From: Cyrtodaria siliqua
Taxonomy: Eukaryota; Mollusca; Bivalvia; Adapedonta; Hiatellidae
Assembly: GCA_037043455.1 (NCBI GenBank)
Contig: JAWPHD010006771.1
Coordinates: 1-64,000 of the forward strand
Direction: 5' to 3'
Length of the DNA stretch: 64,000 nt
Shown: piece after piece, positions 41,621-54,715 of the stretch
Layout of the letters: each line of letters begins with the position of its first letter
How positions within the stretch are numbered: the first letter of the stretch is position 1
Notes under the pieces: model-generated
The model's database searches: none
Seen by the model: only the letters and a program-made list of their open reading frames with translations
Told to the model about the DNA's origin: nothing
Made by a program: the position numbers and the translations under genes

Positions 41621-44600
41621 CGACTCGATTTAGTGCATGGTAAATCGCAATAGATTCAAGACGAAGTCATTCGGCATTGCGAAACAAGTCAAAATGTTCT
41701 TTTATTAAGTTGTTGGCTTGAATCGACCAGTTTAATTAAAAAACATGATGCAAAATAATCCCTTATAGGAGAAATCATGTATTTTTCAGAATTGCATAAA
41801 AAATGATTTTCTAAGCATTTATTTTGTTTAAATAGGTGAGTTGAACTTAGAAACAGAGAAAAAAATATCATTTTCAGACTTTTAGACTATTTTAGATTGT
41901 TTTTGGCAACTTTTTCTCAAATTTTCTGATTTTCTCTAAAAATGTAATATATTTTATTTATTTTTGGAATTTTTGTGAAAGATACATGGCAAAATGTGTG
42001 GTATACATACTCAGGGATGCAAAACAAAGCCACCAGAGTTGATTTGATGAGAAAATGTTGAACGGTTGCTGAGATATTGCTTTTTTTATTATTTCTTAAT
42101 TTCGCGACAAAATCAACTCGATTAGTGCATGGTCAAGCGCAGTTAAATCGCAATAATTTCAAGACGAAGTCATTCGGCATTGCGAAACAAGTCAAAGTGT
42201 TCTTTTATTAAGTTGTTAGGTTGAATCGACCTATTTAATTAAAAAACATGATGCAAAATAATCCCTTATAGGAGAAATCATGTATTTTTCAGAATTGCAT
42301 AAAAAATGATTTTCTAGGCATTTATTTTGTTTAAATAGGTGAGTTGAACTCAGAAACAGAGAAATAAATAACATTTTCAGACTTTTAGACTATTTTAGAG
42401 TGTTTTTGGCAACTTTTTCTCAATTTTTCTGATTTTCTCTAAAAATGTGATATTTTTAAAAAAAAATGGAATTTTTGTGAAAGATACATGGCAAAATGTG
42501 TGGTATACATACTCAGGGATGCAAAACAAAGCCACCAGAGTTGATTTGATGAGAAAATGTTGAACGGTTGCTGAGATATTGCTTTTTTTATTATTTCTTA
42601 ATTTCACAAAATCGTAGTGCATGGTCAAGCGCAGGTAAATCGCAATAATTTCAAGACGAAGTCCTTCGGCATTGCAAAAGAAGTCAAAATGTTCTTTTAT
42701 TAAGTTGTTGGGTTAAATCGACCAGTTTTATTAAAAAACATGACGCAAAATAATCCCGGTCTAATTACACTAAATCAACAGGATGTACTCGCCTGGTGCA
42801 AACGAAAGTAGTTCTGTATTAAAGTGTGCTTATCTTTTTTTCTTTAAAAACTTTTTTTAGTGCAGTTTCCTGTTATTTTTTGGCTGTAACTGTATTCTGG
42901 ACATGTTGTTGATATTTGAAAATGCAGCTCATCATGTTTTTGACATTTTTTGATATAAATTTGAGAAGTGAAAGTAGACAGGGTATGAAAATGCAAGGGG
43001 TAAAAATAGTGTTGACCTTTATCCAGGTGTTAGTATACAACTGAAGAAATGTTTCTTAGAAGGTATTAAACCCCCTATTTCCTTGTTGATGTTTAATAGC
43101 AGACATGTTTATTTGCATGATAAAGTAAGTTTCCCAGAATACTAACGAGGTCTGAGTTTTTAACAGGTTGTCAACATTCTAACTTTACTATGGAAGGGCA
43201 ATGGAGACTCATTTATGCTATTATAACCTATAAGGAGAAATTATGTATTTTTCAGAATTGCATAAAAAATGATTTTCTAGGCATTTATTTTGTTTAAATA
43301 GGTGAGTTGAACTCAGAAACAGAGAAAAAAATATCATTTTAAGACTTTTAGACTATTTTAGAGTGTTTTTGGCAACTTTTTCTCAAATTTTTCTGATTTT
43401 CTCTAAAAATGTGATATTTAAAAAAAAAAAGGAATTTTTGTGAAAGATACATGGCAAAATGTGTGGTATACATACTCAGGGATGCAAAACAAAGCCACCA
43501 GAGTTGATTTGATGAGAAAATGTTGAACGGTTGCTGAGATATTGCTTTTTTTATTATTTCTTAATTTCGCGACAAAATCACCTCGATTTAGTGCATGGTC
43601 AAGCGCAGGTAAATCGCAATAATTTCAAGACGAAGTCATTCGCCATTGCGAAACAAGTCAAAATGTTCTTTTATTAAGTTGTTTGGTTGAATCGACCAGT
43701 TTAATTAAAAAACATGATGCAAAATAATCCCTTATAGGAGAAATCATGTATTTTTCAGAATTGCATAAAAAATGATTTTCTAGGCATTTATTTTGTTTAA
43801 ATAGGTGAGTTGAACTCAGAAACAGAGAAAAAAATATCATTTTCAGACTTTTAGACTATTTTAGAGTGTTTTTGGCAACTTTTTCTCAAATTTTCTGATT
43901 TTCTCTAAAAATGTGATATTTAAAAAAAAAATGGAATTTTTGTGAAAGATACATGGCAAAATATGTGGTATACATACTCAGGGATGCAAAACAAAGCCAC
44001 CAGAGTTGATTTGATGAGAAAATGTTGAACCCTTGCTGATATATTGTTTTTTATATTATTTCTTAATTTCGCGACAAAATCGACTCGATTTAGTGCATGG
44101 TAAATCGCAATAATTTTAAGACGAAGTCATTCGGCATTGCGAAACAAGTCAAAATGTTCTTTTATTAAGTTGTTGGGTTGAATCGACCAGTTTAATTAAA
44201 AAACATGATGCAAAATAATCCATTATAGGAGAAATTATGTATTTTTCAGAATTGCATAAAAAATGATTTTCTAGGCATTTATTTTGTTTAAATAGGTGAG
44301 TTGAACTCAGAAACAGAGAAAAAAATATCATTTTCAGACTTTTAGACTATTTTAGTGTGTTTTTGGCAACTTTTCCTCAATTTTTCTGATTTTCTCTAAA
44401 AATGTGATATTTTTAGCTCGACTGATCAGAGATCAGCAGAGCTTATGCTGTGGTGCGGCGTCCGTCTTTCCGTCTGTCTGTCTGTCCGTAAACTTTTATT
44501 TGTAGTGACAACTCCTCTGAAACTACTGGATGGATATTCATGAAACTTTACAGAAATGTTGCCCATAAAATCTAGTTGATCCTAGCAAAAATTCATGTCG

Positions 44601-47600
44601 ATGTAAAATCCAAGATGGCCGCCAAAGCTAAAAATAGAGTTTTAAAATACAAGTTTGTAGCGACTACTTCTTGAAAACTATAAGTGATATTGATATGGGA
44701 CTTTTTCTAAAATGATCAGCATGACATGATGTGTCGATACTTGTCAAAAATCGTTTTGATTCAACGTTAAACATGGCTGCCAGCGGCCATCTTTGTTTAC
44801 ATAGAGTTATATAGTAAAAACTTGTAGCGACTACTCCTCTGAAACTACTTGGCGGATTCTCATGAAACTTTACAGGAATGATGCTCTTGATGTCTTATTG
44901 ATCCTAGCAAAATTTCAGATCTGCCAGAAATTCAAGATGGCCGTCACAGCTAAAAATGGATTTTTAAAAAATAAGTTTGTAGCGACTACTTCTTGAAAAC
45001 TATAAGTGATATTGATATGGGACTTTTTCTAAAATGATCAGCATGACATGATGTTGATCCTTGTCGAAAATTATTTTGATTCGACGTTAAATATGGCTGC
45101 CAGTGGCCATCTTTGGTTACATAGAGTTATATTGTAAAAACTTGTAGCGACTACTCCTCTGAAACTACTTGAAGGATGTTCATGAAACTTCACAGGAATG
45201 TTGCTCTTGATGTCTAGTTGATCCTAGAAAATGTTCAGGTCGGCCGGAAATTCAAGATGGCCGCCACAGCTAAAAACAGATTTAAAATAAATAAGTTTGT
45301 AGCAACTACTTCTTCAAAACTATAAGAGATATTGATATGGGACTTTTTCTAAAATGATCAGTATGACATGATATGTTGGTCCTTGTCGAAAATCGTTTTG
45401 ATTTGACGTTAAACATGGCTGCCAGCAGTCATCTTTGTTTACATAGAGTTATATAATGAAAACTTGTAGCGACTACTCCTCTGAAACTACTTGACGGATT
45501 TTCATGAAACTTCACAGGAATGTTGCTCTTAATGTCTTATTGATCCTAGCAAAATTTCAGGTTGGCCGGAAATTCAAGATGGCCGCCACGGTTAAAAATA
45601 GATTTTTAAAGAACAAGTCTGTAGCGACTACTTCCTGAAATCAAAATCAATCAGTAGAGCTTCAAGGTCATTGACCTCTTGTTTATTTTTTTGGAATTTT
45701 TGTGAAAGATACATGGCAAAATGTGTTGTATACATACTCAGGGATGCAAAACAAAGCCACGAGAAATGATTTGATGAGAAAATATTGAACGGTTGCTGAG
45801 ATATTGCTTTTTTTATTATTTCTTAATTTCGCGACAAAATCAACTTAATTTAGTGCATGGTCAAGCGCAGGTAAATCGCAATAATTTCAAGACGGAAGTC
45901 ATTCGGCATTGCGAAACAAGTCAAAATGTTCTTTTATTAAGTTGTTGGGTTGAATCGACCAGTTTAATTAAAAAACATGACGCAAAATAATCCCGGTCTA
46001 ATTACACTAAATCAACAGGATGTGCTTGCCTAGTGCAGTCGAAAGTAGTTCTGTATTAAAGAGTGCTAATCTTTTTTTCTTTAAAAACTTTTTTAAGTGC
46101 AGTTTCCTGTTATTTTTTGGCTGTAACTTTATTCTGGACATGTTGTTGATATTTGAAAATGCAGCTCATCATGTTTTTGACAGTTTTTGATATAAATTTG
46201 AGAAGTGAAAGTAGACAGGGTATGAAATTGCAAGGGGTAAAAATAGTGATGACCTTTGACCCAGTGTTAGTATACAACTGAAGAAATGTTTCTTAGGAAG
46301 GTATTAAACCCCCTATTTCCTTGTTGATGTTTAATAGCAGACATGTTTATTTGCATGATAAAGTAAGTTTCCCAGAATTCTAACGAGGTTTGAGTTTTTA
46401 ACAGGTTGTCAACATTCTAACTTTACTATGGAAGGGCAATGGAAACTCATTTATGCTATTATAACCTATAAGGAGAAATCATGTATTTTTCAGAATTGCA
46501 TAAAAAATGATTTTCTAGGCATTTATTTTGTTTAAATAGGTGAGTTGAATTCATAAGAGAAAAAAGTATCATTTTCAGACTTTTAGACTATTTTAGAGTG
46601 TTTTTGGCAACTTTTTCTCAAATTTTCTCTAAAAATGTGATATTTTTAAAAAAAATGGATTTTTTTGAAAGATACATGGCAAAATGTGTGGTATACATAC
46701 TCAGGGATGCAAAACAAAGGCACCAGAGTTGATTTGATGAGCAAATGTTAAACGGTTGCTGAGATATTGCTTTTTTTATTATTTCTTAATTTCGCGACAA
46801 AATCGACTCAATTTAGTGCATGGTCAAGCGCAGGTAAATCGCAATAATTTCAAGACGAAGTCATTCGGCATTGCGAAACAAGTCAAAATGTTATTTTATT
46901 AAGTTGTTGGGTTGAATCGACCAGTTTAATTAAAAAACATGACGCAAAATAATCCCGGTCTAATTACACTAAATCAACAGGATGTGCTCGCCTGGTGCAG
47001 TCGAAAGTAGTTCTGTATTAAAGAGTGCTTATCTTTTTTTCTTTAAAAACTTTTTTTAGTGCAGTTTCCTGTTATTTTTTGGCTGTAACTGTATTCTGGT
47101 CATGTTGTTGATATTTGAAAATGCAGCTCATCATGTTTTTGACAGTTTTTGATATAAAATTGAGAAGTGAAAGTAGACAGGGTATGAAATTGCAAGAGGT
47201 AAAAATAGTGTTGACCTTTGACGCAGTGTTAGTATACAACTGAAGAAATGTTTCTTAGAAGGTATTAAACCCCCTATTTCCATGTTGATGTTTAATAGCA
47301 GACATGTTTATTTGCATGATAAAGTAAGTTTCCCAGAATTCTAACAAGGTTTGAGTTTTTAACAGGTTGTCAACATTCTAACTTTACTATGGAAGGGCAA
47401 TGGAGACTCATTTATGCTATTATAACCTATAACGAGAAATCCTGTATTTTTCAGTATTGCATAAAAAATGATTTTCTAGGCATTTATTTTGTTTAGATAG
47501 GTGAGTTGAACTCAGAAACAGAGAAAAAAATACCATTTTCAGACTTTTAGACTATTTTAGAGTTTTTGGCAACTTTTTCTCAAATTTTCTGTTTTTCTCT

Positions 47601-47620
47601 AAAAATGTGATATTTTTAAA
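41620..47620 (+). repeat. Satellite array with ~490-bp and ~970-bp units
   Basis: Units start at the 'tttagtgcatggt' landmark near 41634, 42126, 42608, 43593, 44093, 45855 and 46817. Short units (~490 bp) go from 'ataatccc' straight to 'ttataggagaaatcatg'. Long units insert a ~475-bp module (ggtctaattacactaaatca ... ataacctataa) at that point, at 42757-43230, 45994-46470 and 46955-47430. Small ORFs (for example 41689-41871 minus) repeat with the units and are not genes. Confidence 0.95.
44415..45684 (+). mobile_element. Pearl-like/Helentron-like non-autonomous element, copy 1
   Basis: Starts 'agctcgactgatcagagatc' with a short hairpin (ctgatc...gatcag), then 'gtccgtctttccgtctgtct'. About four ~330-bp core repeats follow ('gtagcgactactcctctgaa', 'caagatggccgccacagc', 'atgatcagcatgacatgatg'). 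It ends 'caaggtcattgacctc'. It interrupts a satellite unit between 'gatattttt' and 'ttttttggaattttt', so its edges are well defined. The reverse strand would end in a hairpin followed by CTAA, as expected of Helitron/Helentron 3' ends. Confidence 0.8.
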
Positions 47621-47625
47621 TTTTG

Positions 47626-50085
47626 TCTTCCTATCTTTATCAAACTTTACCACATTGTTAATATCCATGAAAGCTCGGACAAGTTCGAAAATCAGTCATA
47701 TCGGACAAGTAACAGCGGAATTATGGCCCTTGATTTAGTTAAAAATGGTATATTTTGCCTCGTTAAGACGCTAGGGGCTTTATTGTTCATCCGATCTTTA
47801 CCAAACTTTATCAGATTGTTAATATCAATAAAAGCTTGGACAAGTTCGAAAACCAGCAATATCGGACGAGTAACAGCGGAGTTGTGGCCCTTGATTTAGT
47901 TAAAAATGCTATATTTTGCCTTGTTAAAAAGATAGGGGCATCATTGTTCATCCGATCTTTACCAAGCTTTATCAGCTTGTTAATGGCATTGAAAGCTCGA
48001 ACAAGTTTGAAAACCAGCCATTTCAAACAAGTTACAGCGGAGTTATGGCCCTCGATTTAGTTAAAAATGCTATATTTTGCCTCGTTAAGACGATAGGGGC
48101 TTCATTGTTCCCCGTGTGGTTGCCGGGGTAGAATACAACCACTGCAAACACACCGTCACATGCAGAGGGGTAGGACCCCCCCCCCCCCATTCATATTCAT
48201 TTTGTCATTTTTAGCTCTACTGGCCGAAGGCCAGCAGAGCTTATGGGATGCCGAGTTGTCCGTCGTCCGTCCGTCGTCCGTCCGTCGTTAACTTTTGTCT
48301 CGTTAAGACGATAGGGCCTTCATTTTTCATCCGATCTTTACCAAACTTTAACAGGTTGTTAATATCAATGAAAGCTCGGATGAGTTCGAAAAACCAGCCA
48401 AATCGGACAAGTAACAGCGGAGTTATGGCCCTTGAGTTAGTTAAAAATGCTATATTGCTATATTTTGCCTCGTTAAGACGATAGGGCCTTCATTTTTCAT
48501 CCGATCTTTACCAATCTTTAACAGGTTGTTAATATCAATGAAAGCTCGGATGAGTTCGAAAACCAGCCAGATTGGACAAGTAACAGCGGAGTTATGGTCC
48601 TTGATTTAGTTAAAAATGCTATATTGCTATATTTTGCCTCGTTAAGACGATAGGGTCTTCATTTTTCATCCTATCTTTACCAAACTTTACCACATTGTTA
48701 ATATCAATAAAAGCTCAGAGAAGTTCGAAAACCAGCCAGATCAGACCAGTAACAGCAGAGTTATGGTCCTTGATTTAGTTAAAAATGCTATATTTTGCCT
48801 CGTTAAGACGATAGGGGCTTCATTGTTAATCCGAACTTTACCAATCTTTATCAGATTGTTAATATCAATGATTGCTCGGACAAGTTCGAAAACCAGCCAT
48901 ATCGGATTAGTAAAAGCGGAGTTGTGGCCCTTGATTTAGTTGAAAATGCTGTATTTTGCCATGTTAAGACAATGGGGGCTTCATTGTTCATCCGATCTTT
49001 ACCAAACTTTATCAAATTGTTAATGTCGTTGAAAGCTCAAACAAGTTCGAAAACCAGCTAGTTAAAAATGCTATATTGCTATATTTTGCCTCGTTAAGAC
49101 GATAGGGCCTTCATTTTTCATCCGATCTTTACCAATCTTTAACAGGTTGTTAATATCAATGAAAGCTCGGATGAGTTCGAAAACCAGCCAGATTGGACAA
49201 GTAACAGCGGAGTTATGGTCCTTGATTTAGTTAAAAATGCTATATTGCTATATTTTGCCTCGTTAAGACGATAGGGTCTTCATTTTTCATCCTATCTTTA
49301 CCAAACTTTACCACATTGTTAATATCAATAAAAGCTCAGAGAAGTTCGAAAACCAGCCAGATCAGACCAGTAACAGCGAAGTTACGGCCCTTGATTTAGT
49401 TAAAAATGCTATATTTTGCCTCGTTACGACGACAGGGGCTTCATTGTTCATCCGATCTTTACCAAACTTTATCAGATTGTTAAAATCAATGAAAGCTCGG
49501 ACAAGTTCGAAAACCATTCATATCGGACCAGTAACAGCAGAGTTATGGCCCTTGATTTAGTTAAAAAGGCTATATTTTGCCTCGTTAAGACGATAGGGTC
49601 TTCATTTTTCATCCGATCTTTACCAAACGTTACCAGATTGTTAATATCAATAAAAGCTTGGACAAGTTCGAAAACCAGCCAGATCGGACAAGCAACAGCG
49701 GAGTTATGGCCCTTGATTTAGTTAAAAATGCTATATTACGATAGAGCCTTCATTTTTCGTCCGATCTTTACCAAACTTTACCAGATTGTAAATATAAATG
49801 AAAGCTCGGACAAATTCGAAAACTAACCAGATCGGACCAGAACAGTGTAGTTATGGCCCTTGATTTAGTTAAATATGCTATAGTTTGCCTCGTTAATACG
49901 ATAGGGCTTTCATTTTTCATCCGATCTTTACCGAACTTTACCAGATTGTTACTATCAATGAAAGCTCCAACAAATTTCAATACCAGCCAGATTGGACCAT
50001 TTACACTAGAGTTATGGCCCTTGATTTTCTGAAATATGCTATATTTTGGCCTCATTAAGAAGAAAGGGCCTTCATTTGGCCAGAT
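47626..50085 (-). repeat. Array B in inverted orientation (~160-bp core repeats)
   Basis: About 15 monomers of 'gttatggcccttgatttagt', 'ttttgcctcgttaagacgat', 'ccgatctttaccaaacttta' and 'gaaagctcggacaagttcga'. Same family as 10250-11205, reverse complement. Two stretches (48440-48780 and 49070-49400) are near-identical multi-monomer duplications. Confidence 0.9.
48110..48300 (+). mobile_element. Interruption carrying a third pearl-like 5' end
   Basis: A unique patch (ccccgtgtggttgccggggt), a C homopolymer at 48175-48188, then 'tagctctactggccgaaggccagcagagcttatg' as positions 48212-48245, and 'gtccgtcgtccgtccgtcg'. The 'ggccgaaggcc' hairpin sits where copies 1 and 2 have 'gatcagagatc', so this is a related 5' end fused directly to array B. 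Confidence 0.65.
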
Positions 50086-50850
50086 TTCAGTGAAACATTT
50101 CAAGAATGATCAGTACCAAGCCTAGTTGTACATGTCGTCACCGTGTTCTGGTTGAATGATTTTGGCAGAGTTATGTCCCTTTAAAGGTTTTAATACACAA
50201 ACTTTGTCTGGACTAGTTCTCCTGAACGTCTCCTCACATTTCAACCAAACTTTACAGGGATGATCATCACCAAGCATAGTTGTGCATATCATCGTCGCGT
50301 TCCAGTTAACAGATTTTTGGTGGAGTTATGGCCCTTTAAAGGTTTCTGATACACAAACAATTTCCAGGCTAGTTCTCCTGAACCCCTGTCTGGATTTTAA
50401 CGAAACTTGACAAGGATGATCAGTATCAGGTCTAGTTTTGCAATTCATTGCCGTGTTCCGGTTGAATGATTTTTGGCAGAGTTATGGCCTTTTAAAGGTT
50501 TTAATACACAAACTTTGTCTGGACTAGTTCTCCTGAACGCCTCCCCACATTTCAACAAAATTTACAGGGATGATCAGCAGCAAGCATAGTTATGCATATC
50601 ATCGTGGCATTCCGGTTAACAGATTTTTGATGGAGTTATGGCCCTTTAAAGGTTTTTGATACACAAATATTTTCCGGGCTAGTTCTCCTGAACCACTGAC
50701 TGGATTTTAACTAAACTTGAAAAGGATGATCAGTATCAAGCCTAGTTGTGCATATCGTCGCCATATTCGGGTTGAATGATTTTTGGCAGAGTTATGGCCC
50801 TTTAAATGTTTTAATAGCCAAACGTTGTCCAGATTATCCCGCCGATGTCT
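50086..50850 (-). repeat. Array A in inverted orientation
   Basis: Monomers with 'atggccctttaaaggttt', 'actagttctcctgaac' and 'gttccggttgaatgattttt': reverse complement of the 8660-10250 family. Order B then A here mirrors A then B at 8.7-11.2 kb. Confidence 0.9.
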
Positions 50851-51207
50851 GGCGAATTTGTTATGTATTTCTTACATTTTTCATTCGCCAGTTCGGGTTT
50901 CTTTTCGAAAATGGCGAATTGGCGAATGGTTAACGCGAGCCTAGACAGTGCATTGGGTAGTAAAGGATCACTATGGTTAAAAGTTTAAATTTAAAACTAA
51001 AGGAAACTTTCAAGACAGTTTCTTCTAGATTTTGCTCTCTGAGCAATTTGCTAACCAAAATTATTATGAACTATGCTTCATATTTGTGGATTTAATGTGT
51101 TAGTTAACTGTTGAAATTCTGCCATTTTGCCTGTTTATGGAATCAATGTCCCTAAAAGTTTAAAACTCCAAATGGATCTTTTGATGATCAGGCCTGAGCA
51201 TTTTACA
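50851..51207. other. Unassigned spacer
   Basis: Nothing recognised except 'tggcgaa' repeats at 50848-50930. Confidence 0.4.
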
Positions 51208-51210
51208 CCA

Positions 51211-51396
51211 AAATGTATTAGAGACTTTAACTGCTGGGATGGATTATAGGGAAATCCTTCACGAAATGTTAAACCTGTTGTTCTTTTCAGGAACGAGCGT
51301 ATGTTTGTGAGTGAAAAAACAAAACACGACTACCATCAAGTGAAGGATTTCCCTATAATCAAGCCAAGCAGTTAAATAATCTCTTTATTACATTTA
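51211..51396. mobile_element. Small inverted-repeat (MITE-like) element
   Basis: A perfect 21-bp core (gattatagggaaatccttca plus c) at 51242-51262 pairs with 51340-51360, and imperfect pairing extends outward to ~51211 and ~51396 (aaatgta...gag...aactgct). About 185 bp in all, with no coding sequence. Confidence 0.65.
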
Positions 51397-51619
51397 TATA
51401 TATCAGTTTATGTATAATTTTAACCTAAATTATTGGCTTTATTGAACATTATTGACGGATGACATTGACATCAGCATCACTTTATCAACGTCACAGTTGG
51501 TTATTTTTGTGTTCGGATAGTTATTAATGTTTAGCAATTATGAATATTCTTTCATTGAGAAATTCCAATCTTTAACCACATAAATGTAATAAAAAAACAT
51601 CTTCATTTTTTATTTCATT

Positions 51620-52405
51620 ATACCCCACCCGCAAAGTGGGGGGTTTGCAGGGGGGTGTGTGTAAACTGGAATCACCTTGTCCATCCGTCTGTCCGTAGAT
51701 GCAGTTCTTGTCTGGGCTATTTCCCAATAAATCACAATTTCGCGTAACTAGCTCGGAAGTAACAATATCGAGTGGACATGCACATACTGTCATGACGTTC
51801 CGGTTCGATAATTTTCCTCTGAGTTATGGCCCTTTGTATTTCTAATATATATATATATATCATAAAAAATTCTTGTCTGGGCTATTTCTCTAAAACTCCT
51901 TGTTAGAATTTAGCGAAACTTGCTAGGAAGTATCAATATCAAGTAGAGATGCGCATATTATCGTGACGTTCCGGTTCGATAATATTCCACTCAGTTATGG
52001 CCCTTTGTATTTCTAAAATAGATATATAATACAAAATACTTGTCTAGTCTATTTCTCTAAAACTCCTTTTTAGAATTTATTGAAACTTGCTAGAAAGTAT
52101 CAATATCAAGTGGAGATGTGCATACTGTCATGATGTTCCAGTTCAATAATTTTCCACTGAGTTATGGCCCTTTTTATTTTTAATGCATTTCATACTTGGT
52201 AGTCAAATAGAAAATTCTTGTTCGGGCTATTTCTCTAAAATCCCATGTTATAATTTTGTGAAACTTGCTACAAAGCATCAATATCAAGTGGAGATATGGA
52301 TATTGTCGTGACGTTCCGGTTCGATAATTTTCCACTCAGTTATGGCCCTTTGTATTTTTAATACATTTCATACTTGGTAGTCAAATAGAAAATTCTTGGC
52401 CAGGC
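51620..52405 (+). repeat. Array D: ~170-bp core repeats (pearl-like, third family)
   Basis: Four to five monomers with 'ttcttgtctgggctatttctc', 'gaaacttgctaggaagtatc', 'gtgacgttccggttcgataa' and 'gttatggccctttgtatttc'. Preceded by the palindromic 'accccacccgcaaagtggggggt' (51624-51650) and 'gtccatccgtctgtccg'. Confidence 0.85.
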
Positions 52406-52529
52406 TTTTTCTCTATACTATATGTCTATAGATCTTATAGGAACAAAAACAAAAACAAGTTGCCAGCGGTGGGGTAAACATACAAGACTTTTTCCTATAA
52501 GATATATAGACATATAGTATAGAGAAAAA
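52406..52529. repeat. 37-bp inverted repeat (hairpin), 50-bp loop
   Basis: Arms 52406-52442 and 52493-52529 match in 36 of 37 positions (ctctatactatatgtctata). It terminates array D. Confidence 0.9.
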
Positions 52530-52615
52530 GCGACAGTTCTAGTTTTAACTGTATTGTTATTTTCATTTAAAAAATTCACATCCTTCAGGCAGTAACAGAT
52601 CACTTTTCTTGATAT

Positions 52616-53351
52616 TCCTGTACGAAATTAGACGCCTGGAAACAAGACGTAATTTTACCAAAATTTCAAGCGTAACCATTTAAATCAAATAGAAAAACCA
52701 GGCGTCAACTAGACGGAAACAACACGTCAACTAGACGGAATTTGAGGCGTAATATGCAAATGAGTTATGCCTGGAATAATTGACGGGCGTCATTTAGGCA
52801 GACGTAAAACACAAAAATGACGGGCGTCACTTAGTAAAATGACGGGCGTAAACTATAGACGGAAAAAAGCAAGAATTGAGGCGTAATATGCAAATTAGTC
52901 ACTTTCGATCATTTATCGAAAGAAAACATCATGAACTTCGTGTACCACCAACAATTTATTAATATATGAATAAAGCCAAATCAATTAGGTAACTAAATCA
53001 TATAAAACCATACACATTTCATGTCCAGTCAGGTTCTAATATGAGCTGATAAATAGTATTGAATTATTAGTAGTACAGTTTAGGTCTGTATGTATAGAAT
53101 GCAATTAAAATCCATTTCCTCAAATAATCAGTTGTAAAATATGTCAGTGTAAAATGATGCCCGTCATTTAAGTTACGCCTCTTGCCAGGCGTCAGTTTCA
53201 CATTTCTACGCCTCGATCAAGAGACGTCAAAGTCATATTATTCCGTCTCCTGCTCGTTGACTCTTGGAAAAAGAGCATTAGGTCTAAAAACCAGTTGGAA
53301 TCGGAATCCGTCTACTTCACGCTGGTTTCCGTCTGCTTTTTTCGTACAGGA
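52616..53351. mobile_element. Non-autonomous DNA transposon with tcctgtacgaaa ends
   Basis: The 12-bp terminal repeat tcctgtacgaaa occurs at 52616 and, inverted, at 53340-53351. Subterminal regions are packed with 'gacgggcgtca', 'aggcgtaat', 'gtcaactagacgga' on the left and 'gatgcccgtcat', 'tacgcctc', 'ccgtct' on the right in the opposite sense, the layout of clustered transposase-binding sites. No ORF for a transposase. Confidence 0.65.
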
Positions 53352-54535
53352 GTACTGGTGCTACACTAAGTGGATAATTACTCAAGGAAATATGTGCTGA
53401 ATCTTATTCTTCGCGCTAATGTAGTATGCTTATAGGATCAACCTTTAAACATGGAAAGTTTCTTAAAAAATGAGTGGATACGAGCTGAATAAATAAAATG
53501 TAAACATAAACTGATCCACTACTACTGATGATCCGCTACTACCGCAAGCACTGTATACCAAACATAGTTATTATTGAGAGTTCTGAACAACTTTGTCAGT
53601 GGTGAATATTGAGATATTAAAGAAAATCAGTTTACGTTTAAAAAAGAAAAGAAAAAAAGGCCAGTTACCCCTGTTTTATCCTTCGCACATTATTACAATC
53701 TTGTTAGTGAAAAGAAAGCCTACAAAGAAAGTATCCTCTGTTCCTATATTAAAATAATTCACCATAATTTAAAGGGACTGATGGCGATCTGTTACAAATT
53801 GTGCCTTACTGAGGATACAGTATGTGTGTCCATCCAAATATGAATACATCATGTCGAGGGGTGAGTGGAAAACTGTTGTAACTATATATAAAAAAGGAAC
53901 AAAATACAACAGTTTTACACTATGCCCTCGATGTGTTTCTGTTCGTATGAGCTAAATAGGCTGAAATAGTAGCTTGAAAATGACGCTGTATAAATCATTA
54001 AAGCGAATCATATTCTTGTTTTGTGATCAAAGTACACTTCAGGGCAGGAAAAATTGTTTCTGAATTACTCGTCCTTCGACAAAATATTTGAATGGTTAAA
54101 TTGATATATATTTAAAGAATTGATTTAAATTTCTACTCATCCTGCATCAATGAGCACTCGTTATGGCCAGCGAACGAATGGAATTTTGGTGCCCTGCACT
54201 TTTACTCTGCGATCAAGCAATTTGAACTCCAAATTTATGATTGAAGAATTTATGATTGAAGAATAAAAAAAATATGCAGTCATTGAGATTTTTATACCCC
54301 TGCTTTCACAAAGCCTGCCCCGCAACACATTTTTGTTGCGTCGCGTTTTGTTGCGTCACGTCCAGTAACACTTTTTTTATATTACTTGCATTCCTCAAAT
54401 AGTTTTCAATGGGTTGTTCCCAAACATCCGATGACCTTATGTCCATCTTCATCACCCATTGTTGATTGCTCTATTTATTACAGAATTGTGGCCCTTTATT
54501 TGACTTAAAATTTAAGTGTGTGTAGTCATCACCTT
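53352..54535. other. Unassigned
   Basis: No gene or clear repeat; A-rich run at 53636-53660. Confidence 0.4.
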
Positions 54536-54715
54536 CATTGATAGTTATAAACAATAAACCGAATATAAAGCTGCAGCTTTGATAGTTCTAGTTATAAACA
54601 ATAAACCGAATATGAAGCTGCAGCTTTGATAGTTCTAGTTATAAACAATAAACCGAATATGAAGCTGCAGCTTTGATAGTTCTAGTTATAAACAATAAAC
54701 CGAATATAAAGCTCT
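54536..54715. repeat. 47-bp tandem repeat, ~3.8 units
   Basis: Unit 'ttataaacaataaaccgaat' + 'atgaagctgcagctttgata' + 'gttctag'; units nearly identical. Confidence 0.95.

Noticed and set aside
41689..44331. Repeated 60-codon ORF (MIFFSLFLSSTHLFKQNKC...) on the minus strand
   Set aside because: It appears once per satellite unit, is AT-rich with no motif, and changes with the repeat.
48170..48190. Functional G-quadruplex at the C homopolymer
   Set aside because: A single mononucleotide run next to a repeat junction, and homopolymer length is unreliable in this assembly.
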